Source: an uncultured Clostridia bacterium
GTDB lineage: Bacteria; Bacillota; Clostridia; UBA1381
DNA: 7,425 nt
NCBI GenBank assembly: GCA_934486735.1
Contig: CAKSQL010000054.1
Location: 1-7,425 of the forward strand
Direction of reading: 5' to 3'
Within the stretch, counting starts at the first letter, position 1, and each line of letters starts with the position of its first letter. Both the position numbers and the translations under genes were made by a program. The notes below the pieces were generated by a model, which saw nothing but the letters and a program-made list of their open reading frames with translations, ran no database searches and was not told the DNA's origin. Below are positions 1 to 6,420 of this stretch, one piece after another.

Positions 1-2
1 AA

Positions 3-95
3 CTGGACGATGATGTGCTGAATATCCCGCTGTTCATGGCAGATCAGGCGGATCGATTGATTGGGTTGGCATTGGAACAGGGCAACGCACAGTAA
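3..95 (+). CDS. 3' end of an unidentified gene (partial)
   Basis: This is an open frame entering from the window edge and ending at TAA (93-95), followed at once by an in-register TAG. It shows the last 30 residues of a protein, beginning LDDDVLNIPLF and ending in ALEQGNAQ. The acidic, leucine- and alanine-rich sequence looks like a genuine helical protein tail, and the other two forward frames close early. I do not recognise the family and cannot assign a function. The stop lies 22 bp before the start of the GIY-YIG gene, with no room for a normal promoter between them. The downstream genes may therefore be transcribed from a promoter in or before this gene. It could belong to the host mobile element or be the first gene of the defence cassette. 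Confidence 0.5.
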   Translation: MDDDVLNIPLFMADQADRLIGLALEQGNAQ

Positions 96-104
96 TAGAA
101 GTAT

Positions 105-108
105 GGAG
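105..108 (+). promoter_or_regulatory. Ribosome binding site choosing the ATG at 118
   Basis: GGAG ends 9 bases before the ATG at 118. The competing ATG at 103 overlaps this site and has only a weak AGAAG close in front of it. The protein from 118 starts MAISKKLEIIYHNG, a natural beginning for this family, so 118 is preferred over 103 or the TTG at 61. Confidence 0.6.
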
Positions 109-117
109 AATACAGAT

Positions 118-948
118 ATGGCGATTAGTAAAAAACTTGAAATTATATACCACAATGGTCAACCAGATGGCATTCGCTCCATTCGCCACCATTTATCTAC
201 TATGACCACTTATGTCATTCCTCGTCCGCTACTTTCAGAATCTAAAAAATTGACTGGAATCAACCGTCCTGGTATTTACTACCTAATTAGCGAAAACGAC
301 GATAACAAGATCGCTCAAATTTATATCGGTCAGACGAGAAATGGTGTTAGCCGTCTGGACGATCATAATCGTTCCAAAGACTTTTGGAACAAGGCAATCA
401 TGTTTTTGGCAGACAGCAAAACTTTTTCGTTGGATATGATCAGCGGCCTTGAAGCTTATGCCATAAATAAGGCTACTGAATCCAAACGGTATAAGGTGGA
501 AAACACAATCAATCCCAAATACGAAATCGATGAATATGATTTGCCGTTGATCGAAGAAGTGTATGAGGAAATCAAATTCATTATGGCCACACAGGGATAT
601 AAAATGGACAACTCCAAGTTAACGCTAAATGAGGCCAACACCCTGCATACAACCAGAAACGGCGTCCAAGCATTTGGAGTTTACGACGGTGATAAATTTG
701 AAGTGTTGGAAGGTTCAGAGATTGATATGAGTCGCAAGTGCCATTCCGATAATATTGAAAAGCAGCGGCAAACCGCAATTCAAAACGGCAATATTGCTGA
801 TATTGGTGGCAAATACAAGCTGAATGTTTCCGTATCCTTTACATCCCCCAGCTCTGCTGCCATGTTTGTTCTTGGCAGCAGCACAAATGGTTGGGTTGAA
901 TGGAAGAACAAGGATGGAAAAACACTGGACGAATTGTTCCGCAAATAA
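118..948 (+). CDS. GIY-YIG nuclease family protein with C-terminal DUF4357 domain
   Basis: A 276-residue predicted DNA nuclease. Seen in the sequence: a short N-terminal beta-rich segment (about 1-45), then a GIY-YIG fold (about 50-135). It has GIY at 52-54, YIG at 69-71, a catalytic-type Arg at 79 (in SRLDDHN), the metal-binding-type Glu at 112 (GLEAYA) and the conserved Asn at 129 (VENTINPK). All the usual active-site positions appear filled, so the enzyme should be active. The C-terminal part (about 181-273) matches DUF4357, with FTSPSSAAMFVLG and NGWVEWKNKDGKTLDEL near the end. Proteins with this domain pair are known beside restriction-modification genes, but their exact role is not settled. 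It sits 40 bp before the nuclease-methylase gene in the same direction, so an accessory or second nuclease of that system is the natural inference. Confidence 0.88.
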   Translation: MAISKKLEIIYHNGQPDGIRSIRHHLSTMTTYVIPRPLLSESKKLTGINRPGIYYLISENDDNKIAQIYIGQTRNGVSRLDDHNRSKDFWNKAIMFLADSKTFSLDMISGLEAYAINKATESKRYKVENTINPKYEIDEYDLPLIEEVYEEIKFIMATQGYKMDNSKLTLNEANTLHTTRNGVQAFGVYDGDKFEVLEGSEIDMSRKCHSDNIEKQRQTAIQNGNIADIGGKYKLNVSVSFTSPSSAAMFVLGSSTNGWVEWKNKDGKTLDELFRK

Positions 949-988
949 TAACATGTGTACATTTATTTGAATTAACGGAGGGCAAGAA

Positions 989-3391
989 ATGGATCGCACC
1001 CTAATTAAAAAATATATAGACAGCCAACCACAAAAAGTTGTCGCAAAACTGGATCTTGACAAGAATAAAATCGAATACCAAGGTATACTCCAAGGTCAAG
1101 TTATCAAGGAGATTAAGGGAGACGAAGAAATGTCTCGTTCCTTTATTTTGACTCGGTTGATTAACGAATTGGGCTATTCTCCTGATCGAATTGAGATAGA
1201 ACATGAGTATACCGCCGGACGTCCTCATACCAATACAAGTCGGATTGACATTATTGTTCGAGATGCTGACGGAAATGCATTTTTGTTTATTGAATGTAAA
1301 TCACCTGATGCCTATGCCTCGGATGATAGGGATCAGATTATCGAGGAACAGCTTTATAAAGTTGCTGGAATGGAGCGAACCGAAGGTAATTCTGTTCGCT
1401 ATCTGGTGCTGTATACCACAGCAGAGACAAGTGATAAAGTAATGGACGAATGTATCATCATTGATACAGAAAAGTTCCCCACTTTTGCTGATTGGGAAGT
1501 ATCCAGAGACTTTTCCAACACACTTCCTGCCAGATATGGAAAAGCGCAGAAGACTCCCTATATCAAAGCATCTGCAAAGGATTTAGAAACTGATTTCACC
1601 AATGATATGTTAAATCAGTTACAGACTGATCTCCATAATGTGCTTTGGGGTGGTGGCGGAACAGACGATAACGAAGTGTTTGCTTCCTTAACAAACTTGA
1701 TTCTCGCAAAAATTCAGGACGAAGATGAGAAAGAAGATGGGGACACATACGATTTCCAGTCCATGACTTTTGCCAAAGATGGCGACGAGGAATTCGAGAC
1801 AAACGAGCAACTCTTCGAGCGCATCAATGCGCTTTATCGTCGTGCACTCAAGTCCAAACTCTATATTCTTGACGAAAATGAACTTCAAAAATCGTATGTC
1901 ATTGACAGCAAGAAGTTTTCCTTATCTAAGCTGAAATATGCTGTCCAACGAATGGAAGAACTTTCCTTTGTTGACGGCAAGAACAGCCTGAATGGAAAAG
2001 ACATTCTTGGTGACTTTTTTGAGGGTATCATTCGCAGCGGTTTCAAGCAGAGCAAGGGTCAGTTCTTTACGCATATCAATATTGTCAAATTTATGCTCTA
2101 TGCCCTGCAGACTGATAGGTTGGCAATTAGGCGAATAAAGGAAGATAAAGAACTTCCTTACATGATCGATCCTTCTGCAGGTAGCGGTACATTTTTGATT
2201 GAATACATGAAATTCATCACCAAAAATATGAAGTATCGTAATTGCAATGTGGATGGATATAATGCCTTGCTGGGAACAGCAAGAGCCGTTAAAGACAAAG
2301 TTCTTTCTGATTGGTTCTATCCCAACCAACGTGAAAACAAGTGGGCTCAAACCTACATTTATGGTTCGGAGATCAACTTCAATCTGGGAACCGCAGCTAA
2401 GGTTAATATGATTCTGCATGGTGATGGTTCAACTAATATTTTTGTCAAAGATGGTCTTCTGCCTTTTTCGAAATATGAAAAAGAGACTGCTCCCAACGCT
2501 TTGCATGGAAGCGACAAAAATGAGTTGTATCAGAACCGGGAGGTGAATGGACAGTTTGACCTGATTCTGACAAATCCTCCGTTTAGCGTGGAACTCGATA
2601 ATGACACCAAAAAGAGCGTAAAACATGATTTCATGTTTGGCGAGAAAAAGAACTCCGAAAACCTTTTTGTTGAGCGTTGGTATCAGTTGCTGAGAGAAAA
2701 TGGTCGTCTTGCTGCTATTCTTCCTGAGAGTGTTTTTGACACAACCGAAAACAAGTATATTCGACTTTTCTTATATAAATACTTTACCATCAAGGCAGTT
2801 GTTTCCTTGCCTCAAATTTCTTTTGAGCCCTATACTTCGACAAAAACCAGTATTCTTTTTGCACAAAAGAAAACTGCTGCTGAAGTTAAAGCATGGAACG
2901 ATGCTTGGGATAGCGCAAGCAAGGAGTATAGCCACCTTGTAACGCAAGCAAAAAATTTGATTGCTGTTGCTAATGGCACAAAGCAAAAAGCAAAATTGCC
3001 GTCAATCAAAAATCTGACTGCGGAACAAGAACGAAAAGTTCTGGCGAGAATGTTAAAAAATTACCTGACAGAACTTGATGATGAGTTGGATGCGAATACA
3101 TTAATCAAAAAGTATACTGAGGAATTAGAAAGTATTTGTACTATTGATAAAGACACAAAGGATACTTTTGGTTTCGTTAATACTTGGTGGGTTTTTGGAG
3201 AAGTTGCCTCTGAACTGGACTATGCTGTATTTATGGCAGAGGCCGACAATATCGGATACAAGAGGACCAAAAGGGGAGAACGTCCAATGCCGAATGACCT
3301 GTACAGGACGGATTTAAATGGGGATATTCTATTTGATGACGGTATCGAAACAACAATTTTGGATGCCATGCGAAAAATAGATTGGAATTGA
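989..3391 (+). CDS. Restriction-modification fusion: HsdR-N-type nuclease domain plus N6-adenine methyltransferase
   Basis: An 800-residue protein with a strong GGAGGG site (977-982) six bases before its ATG. Residues about 45-150 resemble the type I HsdR N-terminal nuclease domain: D87 in RIDIIV and E102/K104 in LFIECKSP form a PD-(D/E)xK centre. Residues about 310-630 are an HsdM-like SAM-dependent DNA adenine methyltransferase, with GQFFTH at 357-362, the SAM-binding motif DPSAGSGTFL at 394-403 and catalytic NPPF at 529-532. A charged helical stretch (about 630-715) follows, then a conserved end with NTWWVFGEVASELDYAVFMA and NIGYKRT. There are no helicase motifs, so it cannot translocate DNA as HsdR does. 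At 800 residues it is longer than a plain HsdM (about 500) because of the added domain. With the next gene as specificity subunit, it should both methylate and cut, as BcgI A does. Calling it a plain HsdM with a decayed nuclease is less likely, since the nuclease residues are intact. Confidence 0.9.
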   Translation: MDRTLIKKYIDSQPQKVVAKLDLDKNKIEYQGILQGQVIKEIKGDEEMSRSFILTRLINELGYSPDRIEIEHEYTAGRPHTNTSRIDIIVRDADGNAFLFIECKSPDAYASDDRDQIIEEQLYKVAGMERTEGNSVRYLVLYTTAETSDKVMDECIIIDTEKFPTFADWEVSRDFSNTLPARYGKAQKTPYIKASAKDLETDFTNDMLNQLQTDLHNVLWGGGGTDDNEVFASLTNLILAKIQDEDEKEDGDTYDFQSMTFAKDGDEEFETNEQLFERINALYRRALKSKLYILDENELQKSYVIDSKKFSLSKLKYAVQRMEELSFVDGKNSLNGKDILGDFFEGIIRSGFKQSKGQFFTHINIVKFMLYALQTDRLAIRRIKEDKELPYMIDPSAGSGTFLIEYMKFITKNMKYRNCNVDGYNALLGTARAVKDKVLSDWFYPNQRENKWAQTYIYGSEINFNLGTAAKVNMILHGDGSTNIFVKDGLLPFSKYEKETAPNALHGSDKNELYQNREVNGQFDLILTNPPFSVELDNDTKKSVKHDFMFGEKKNSENLFVERWYQLLRENGRLAAILPESVFDTTENKYIRLFLYKYFTIKAVVSLPQISFEPYTSTKTSILFAQKKTAAEVKAWNDAWDSASKEYSHLVTQAKNLIAVANGTKQKAKLPSIKNLTAEQERKVLARMLKNYLTELDDELDANTLIKKYTEELESICTIDKDTKDTFGFVNTWWVFGEVASELDYAVFMAEADNIGYKRTKRGERPMPNDLYRTDLNGDILFDDGIETTILDAMRKIDWN
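1117..1132 (+). promoter_or_regulatory. Possible internal translation start in the nuclease-methylase gene
   Basis: GGGAG (1117-1121) lies eight bases before an in-frame ATG at 1130, codon 48. Starting here would give a 753-residue form that begins MSRSFILTRL and still contains the whole nuclease domain. The upstream start at 989 has the better site, and its first 47 residues look like a normal family N-terminus, so 989 is taken as the main start. This may be chance in a purine-rich coding stretch. Confidence 0.2.
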
Positions 3392-3393
3392 GG
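3390..3393 (+). promoter_or_regulatory. hsdS ribosome binding site overlapping the upstream stop
   Basis: GAGG shares its first two bases with the TGA stop (3389-3391) of the nuclease-methylase gene and lies six bases before the hsdS ATG at 3400. This implies translational coupling, which would help keep the two subunits in balance. It also rules out the TTG at 3382, which has no such site. Confidence 0.65.
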
Positions 3394-3399
3394 TGCTGT

Positions 3400-4743
3400 A
3401 TGAAACTGACAAGCAACTCATTACAATCTATTTCTAACTCCAACAATTTACGCATGGGATTGTCTTACGCAAAAGAAAGCCATGCTCTGTTCTTTGAACG
3501 ATTTTCCTCACATTGCGCAGAGCGGATAAAGGATGTTTTTTTTGTTGAAAAAGGGACGAGCATAACCGAAGCACAAACAGAGGACGGTGATATTCCTGTT
3601 GTTGCTGGTGGAAAAGACATGGCATACTTCCATAATGTTAGCAACAGGCCCAAAGGATGTATCACAATTAGTGCTTCTGGCGCAAACTCTGGTTATGTAA
3701 ATTATTGGGATGTTCCCATTTGGGCATCTGACTGCATCACTCTCAGATCGAAGAACGAGAAAAAGTATTCCACAAAGTTTCTTTATCACATTTTGCGTAT
3801 TATACAAGACGACATATATCTATTGCAGAAAGGTTCTGACCAGCCTCATGTTTATGGAAGCGATGTAAAGTGTATAAAAATTCCTCCTATAAGCACGGAA
3901 CAGCAAACACGGATTCTAATTGACATCCGGACTTTAGAGAAAAAAATTTTCACTTTACATGCCGAAATAAAAAGCGAATCGTCCATTATAGATTCAGTTT
4001 TTTCAAGAGAATTTGGCTGGAATTATAATAGCTTCAATGCTCAGCGAAGCAAAAAGAACTACTGGGTAAAACCTTCGAATTTTTCAAACAATATCGATTT
4101 GCGTTTCAGCGCAAAGTTTCATCGCAATTCTGGAGCTTTTGTAATGGATGAGCTAAAGAAGACAACAACGAAAAAAATCAAGCACTTTTTATCTGAGCCA
4201 ATTGTCCTGGGAGCCAGTGTGTCGCCAAGCGATTATGATGACGAAGGGAATTATCGTTATATTTCTATGGCTACAATAAAGAACTGGAAATTTGACTTTG
4301 ATAGTGCAAATGTTGTGTCCGATGTTTATTCTGAAGCCAAATCTGCAAAAAGCGTAAAAAAGGACGACATTATTTTAGCTCGTTCCGGTGAAGGTACTAT
4401 CGGAAAAGTAGCCCTAATCCAGGATGATAATCTTAAAGGTATCTTTGCGGACTTTACAATGCGAATTCGATTCAAAGATTACAATCCCGAATTTGCATAC
4501 TATTATTTTAGAACAACCTATTTTCAATATTTAATCGAAGTTTATAAAAAGGGACTTGGCAATAATACAAATATTTTTCCAATTGTTGTTCGAGAGTTTC
4601 CGCTTATAGACATTTCGGTTTCAGAACAAAATCGAATTGTTGAAGAAATTCATGTCGAGATTAGCAAGCAAGAAAAGCTAAAGGGTGATATTTCTAACCT
4701 GCAAAAGCAAATTGACCAAATTGTCGAGGAAGGTATTTCCTGA
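3400..4743 (+). CDS. hsdS: Restriction-modification specificity subunit (HsdS-like)
   Basis: A 447-residue DNA-recognition subunit with the two-half layout of type I S proteins. The first target recognition domain spans about residues 41-161 and ends in the typical IPPISTEQQTRI, leading into a helical spacer (about 172-205). The second spans about 258-402 and ends in FPLIDISVSEQNRI, followed by a C-terminal helix rich in K, E and Q (about 413-447). The two recognition domains differ clearly, so the predicted DNA target is split and asymmetric, with each half read by one domain and the gap set by the helices. The gene begins 8 bp after the methylase stop. The target sequence cannot be read from the protein. 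Length is normal for a full two-TRD HsdS and no frameshift is seen. Residues 1-40 form an extra polar leader before the first TRD. Confidence 0.92.
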   Translation: MKLTSNSLQSISNSNNLRMGLSYAKESHALFFERFSSHCAERIKDVFFVEKGTSITEAQTEDGDIPVVAGGKDMAYFHNVSNRPKGCITISASGANSGYVNYWDVPIWASDCITLRSKNEKKYSTKFLYHILRIIQDDIYLLQKGSDQPHVYGSDVKCIKIPPISTEQQTRILIDIRTLEKKIFTLHAEIKSESSIIDSVFSREFGWNYNSFNAQRSKKNYWVKPSNFSNNIDLRFSAKFHRNSGAFVMDELKKTTTKKIKHFLSEPIVLGASVSPSDYDDEGNYRYISMATIKNWKFDFDSANVVSDVYSEAKSAKSVKKDDIILARSGEGTIGKVALIQDDNLKGIFADFTMRIRFKDYNPEFAYYYFRTTYFQYLIEVYKKGLGNNTNIFPIVVREFPLIDISVSEQNRIVEEIHVEISKQEKLKGDISNLQKQIDQIVEEGIS

Positions 4744-4788
4744 CCATTCGTACGATCCTAAACCCGAATTAAGAAGGAGCGAACAAAC

Positions 4789-5673
4789 ATGAACGCAGAC
4801 CAGCTGATGGTACCTGTATACATCAACGAAAAATTAGTTCTGGATATGCTTGCCATTGTTGAAGATGGTTTTTCTACAGTGAGTCAGGTAAGCTATACTG
4901 AACACAAAGAAAATAACAATGCTCAAAAGCTTGAAGCAGGAGTATCCACCTCTGCAACAATTTTGAGTAAATTGCTCAAAATTGATTTGAAAGGCGAACT
5001 GTCCCATTCTGGAAACAGCGGAGAAAACGAAAGCGTTGCCAAGGAGAAAGTGCATACCAATGTATCTTTGCTATCCAAGTTCCGGACATTTCTCGTTGAT
5101 GAAAAAATCCTGAAGTCTGGATTTGATGTTGCAAATATGAAAATCGGCGATTTTATCGAAATAGAGGGCGAACTGCAAAAGAATCCGTTGATTAACTATA
5201 TGGATATATTTGTAGATCTGTTCCGGATGGCTGATATTTTTGCCGAAAAGCCTCAACTGGGTGGTAAAACACAGGCTAAAGCTCAAAAACAACAGGAAAA
5301 TGAGACTGTTAAACAAATCAAGTCCTTTGCTGACGAGCTCAAGCATAGCGGTACCATAGACTTTATCTTGTCTGATACTGCTGGGACAGTCGTTCTGTCC
5401 GCTCAAGAACAGTATTTGTCAAACGATAACATTTCTGAAATCATTGGTGGTCATTTCAAGGTACTTGGAAAAGTTATTGCAATTTGCAAGGACAAAACAG
5501 AAAATATCGACCTTTTGAGGAAGACTACTCTATCTATTCTTCCAATTGATCTGTTGACAGAAATGTTCTCTGGTTTCCAGAATGATGATACGAAGCAATT
5601 CAATCTTCCTGAGTTGAAAACCCAGATTTCTGGTCCTGCTGTGATCGTTATTCCTGTAGCTATTTACGCATGA
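4789..5673 (+). CDS. DUF6414-like protein of unknown function
   Basis: A 294-residue protein with AAGGAG (4774-4779) nine bases before its ATG, and 45 bp after hsdS. It opens with VPVYINEKLVLDMLAIVEDG and closes with GPAVIVIPVAIYA. This beginning and end, and the overall length, resemble the DUF6414 family; that is recognition from memory and not a search result. Between them lie a variable polar stretch (about 35-95), a beta-rich segment around KIGDFIEIEGEL (118-129), a Gln/Lys-rich linker (about 157-175) and a second alpha/beta half with GGHFKVLGKVIAI (220-232). No catalytic motif, signal peptide or transmembrane helix stands out. As the last gene of the run, before a hairpin, it probably shares the RM transcript. 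A sensor, regulator or toxic effector role would fit but none is shown. Confidence 0.8.
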   Translation: MNADQLMVPVYINEKLVLDMLAIVEDGFSTVSQVSYTEHKENNNAQKLEAGVSTSATILSKLLKIDLKGELSHSGNSGENESVAKEKVHTNVSLLSKFRTFLVDEKILKSGFDVANMKIGDFIEIEGELQKNPLINYMDIFVDLFRMADIFAEKPQLGGKTQAKAQKQQENETVKQIKSFADELKHSGTIDFILSDTAGTVVLSAQEQYLSNDNISEIIGGHFKVLGKVIAICKDKTENIDLLRKTTLSILPIDLLTEMFSGFQNDDTKQFNLPELKTQISGPAVIVIPVAIYA

Positions 5674-5678
5674 CTTTA

Positions 5679-5718
5679 TAATACCGCCCGTCGATCCGAT
5701 GACCGATGGGCGGTATTA
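5679..5718 (+). terminator. Long hairpin closing the RM gene run
   Basis: Arms TAATACCGCCC (5679-5689) and GGGCGGTATTA (5708-5718) are perfect complements over 11 bp. The stem continues inward with a G-T wobble, TCG/CGA, one mismatch and TC/GA, closing on a CGAT loop. It starts five bases after the stop of the DUF6414-like gene. There is no run of Ts on either side (ATATATGC downstream), so it is a weak Rho-independent terminator at best. It may instead serve as an RNA 3'-end stabiliser or act from both strands. Confidence 0.6.
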
Positions 5719-6040
5719 ATATATGCTCGGGGATCCGATTTTACCCAAATCTCCCATGAGTCAGTCCCAGTGGGCAACCTCCGCCGGGCTAAGCCGTCGT
5801 TTTGACGGGTCAGGTGCGCTTTCTTTTGGTACGGGGCGCATATGGCAATTCTATCAGCGCAACAAAGCTCGTCTTGACCTATTGAACTTTTCCAACTGTA
5901 ATCATTATGATAACGATTCATCGATCCTCAACAAAACGGCGCTCACGACGTAGATGCCCTTATATCAGTCAACGATAACATGTTACATTTGGGTTGAAGT
6001 GCACTTTTTAATCGTATCAATCTAGATGGGGTAACGATTT
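5719..6040. other. Noncoding stretch with several short inverted repeats
   Basis: No supported gene is seen here. Open frames exist on both strands over 5723-5953, but neither has a good ribosome binding site, and they cover the same bases. Short hairpin-forming sequences cluster in 5766-5841: CCCA-G-TGGG (5766-5774), GGCT-A-AGCC (5787-5795), CCGTC with GACGG (5794-5808), and GTGCGC with GCGCAT (5814-5841). The 8-mer GATCCGAT occurs at 5693-5700, inside the preceding hairpin, and again at 5732-5739. The stretch is richer in CG steps than the neighbouring genes. It could be a structured RNA, a copy of a dispersed repeat, or an insertion scar. Confidence 0.4.
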
Positions 6041-6322
6041 GTGACATCATCTGCCGGGCAGACGCTTGCTAAAATTCCAGTAATCGACGCATCATCGAAT
6101 TTTCCAGACAAAATGAGAATCAACATTATTTCGAGCGTTGAAAAGCGTATTTACTGCTTCTCATCAACTCCAATCTTGAAGCGCTCACAAGTTCGCTTAG
6201 TCAAGATTTCCGTTGGCGTGTTTATGTTAGCGCTGCTTGGCCTTGCTTTCGCATCGTTAACATTCCACGCAGATAGAATAAAATTTTTCAACGAAGGTCG
6301 CCCTGTACGCAATCGATCATAA
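6041..6322 (+). CDS. Possible small single-pass membrane protein
   Basis: A 93-codon frame starting with GTG, nine bases after a weak GATGGGG. The only notable feature is a well-formed hydrophobic segment near residues 56-76 (ISVGVFMLALLGLAFASLTF), preceded by basic residues (LKRSQVRLVK). That would place the N-terminus in the cytoplasm if the protein is made. I do not recognise the family. No convincing promoter is present; a TTGAAG at 5994 with a poor TATCAA 15 bp later is the best candidate. Serine codons are mostly TCA and TCG, and the frame ends inside a terminator that serves the opposite strand. It could be a real small protein, a decayed remnant or chance; chance or remnant is at least as likely. 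Confidence 0.3.
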   Translation: MTSSAGQTLAKIPVIDASSNFPDKMRINIISSVEKRIYCFSSTPILKRSQVRLVKISVGVFMLALLGLAFASLTFHADRIKFFNEGRPVRNRS

Positions 6323-6358
6323 TAAAAAGCCCGACCACTTAAATAAGCCGCCGAGCTT
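6321..6358 (-). terminator. Rho-independent terminator for the minus-strand helicase gene
   Basis: Read on the minus strand, AAGCTCGGC (6358-6350) pairs with GTCGGGCTT (6335-6327), with two G-U wobbles. Five Ts follow directly (6328-6324), then ATT. An inner CTTA/TAAG pairing can extend the stem. It lies about 60 bp past the helicase stop at 6421. The plus strand reads C opposite A in the stem and has no T run, so the direction is clear. Confidence 0.75.
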
Positions 6359-6368
6359 CTATGATTCT

Positions 6369-6420
6369 AGTGCGTATATCTTTCACCTTATTATATAGTG
6401 AAGTGAATTATGTGCGCACT
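6369..6420. repeat. Nested inverted repeats between helicase stop and terminator
   Basis: AGTGCG (6369-6374) pairs with CGCACT (6415-6420), enclosing TTCAC (6382-6386) and GTGAA (6398-6402). GTGAA is repeated at once at 6403-6407. The right end also holds the perfect palindrome GTGCGCAC (6412-6419). On the minus strand this would be the helicase mRNA 3' leader into the terminator. A protein site or an RNA fold are both possible. Confidence 0.35.

Noticed and set aside
61..117. Earlier starts (TTG at 61, ATG at 103) for the GIY-YIG gene.
   Set aside because: The TTG lies inside the preceding gene and the ATG at 103 lacks a good binding site. GGAG at 105-108 points to 118.
1922..2419. A 165-codon minus-strand frame.
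   Set aside because: It lies wholly within the methylase gene, opposite the SAM-binding motif region, and has no sign of independent coding.
5676..5953. Overlapping open frames on both strands (76 and 81 codons).
   Set aside because: Neither has a proper ribosome binding site or recognisable domain, and one runs through the hairpin. They are better treated as noncoding until conservation is shown.
5719..6420. tRNA gene, attachment site, CRISPR array or IS ends in the spacer.
   Set aside because: No tRNA T-arm pattern, regularly spaced repeats, transposase remnant or long terminal inverted repeats were found on reading both strands.
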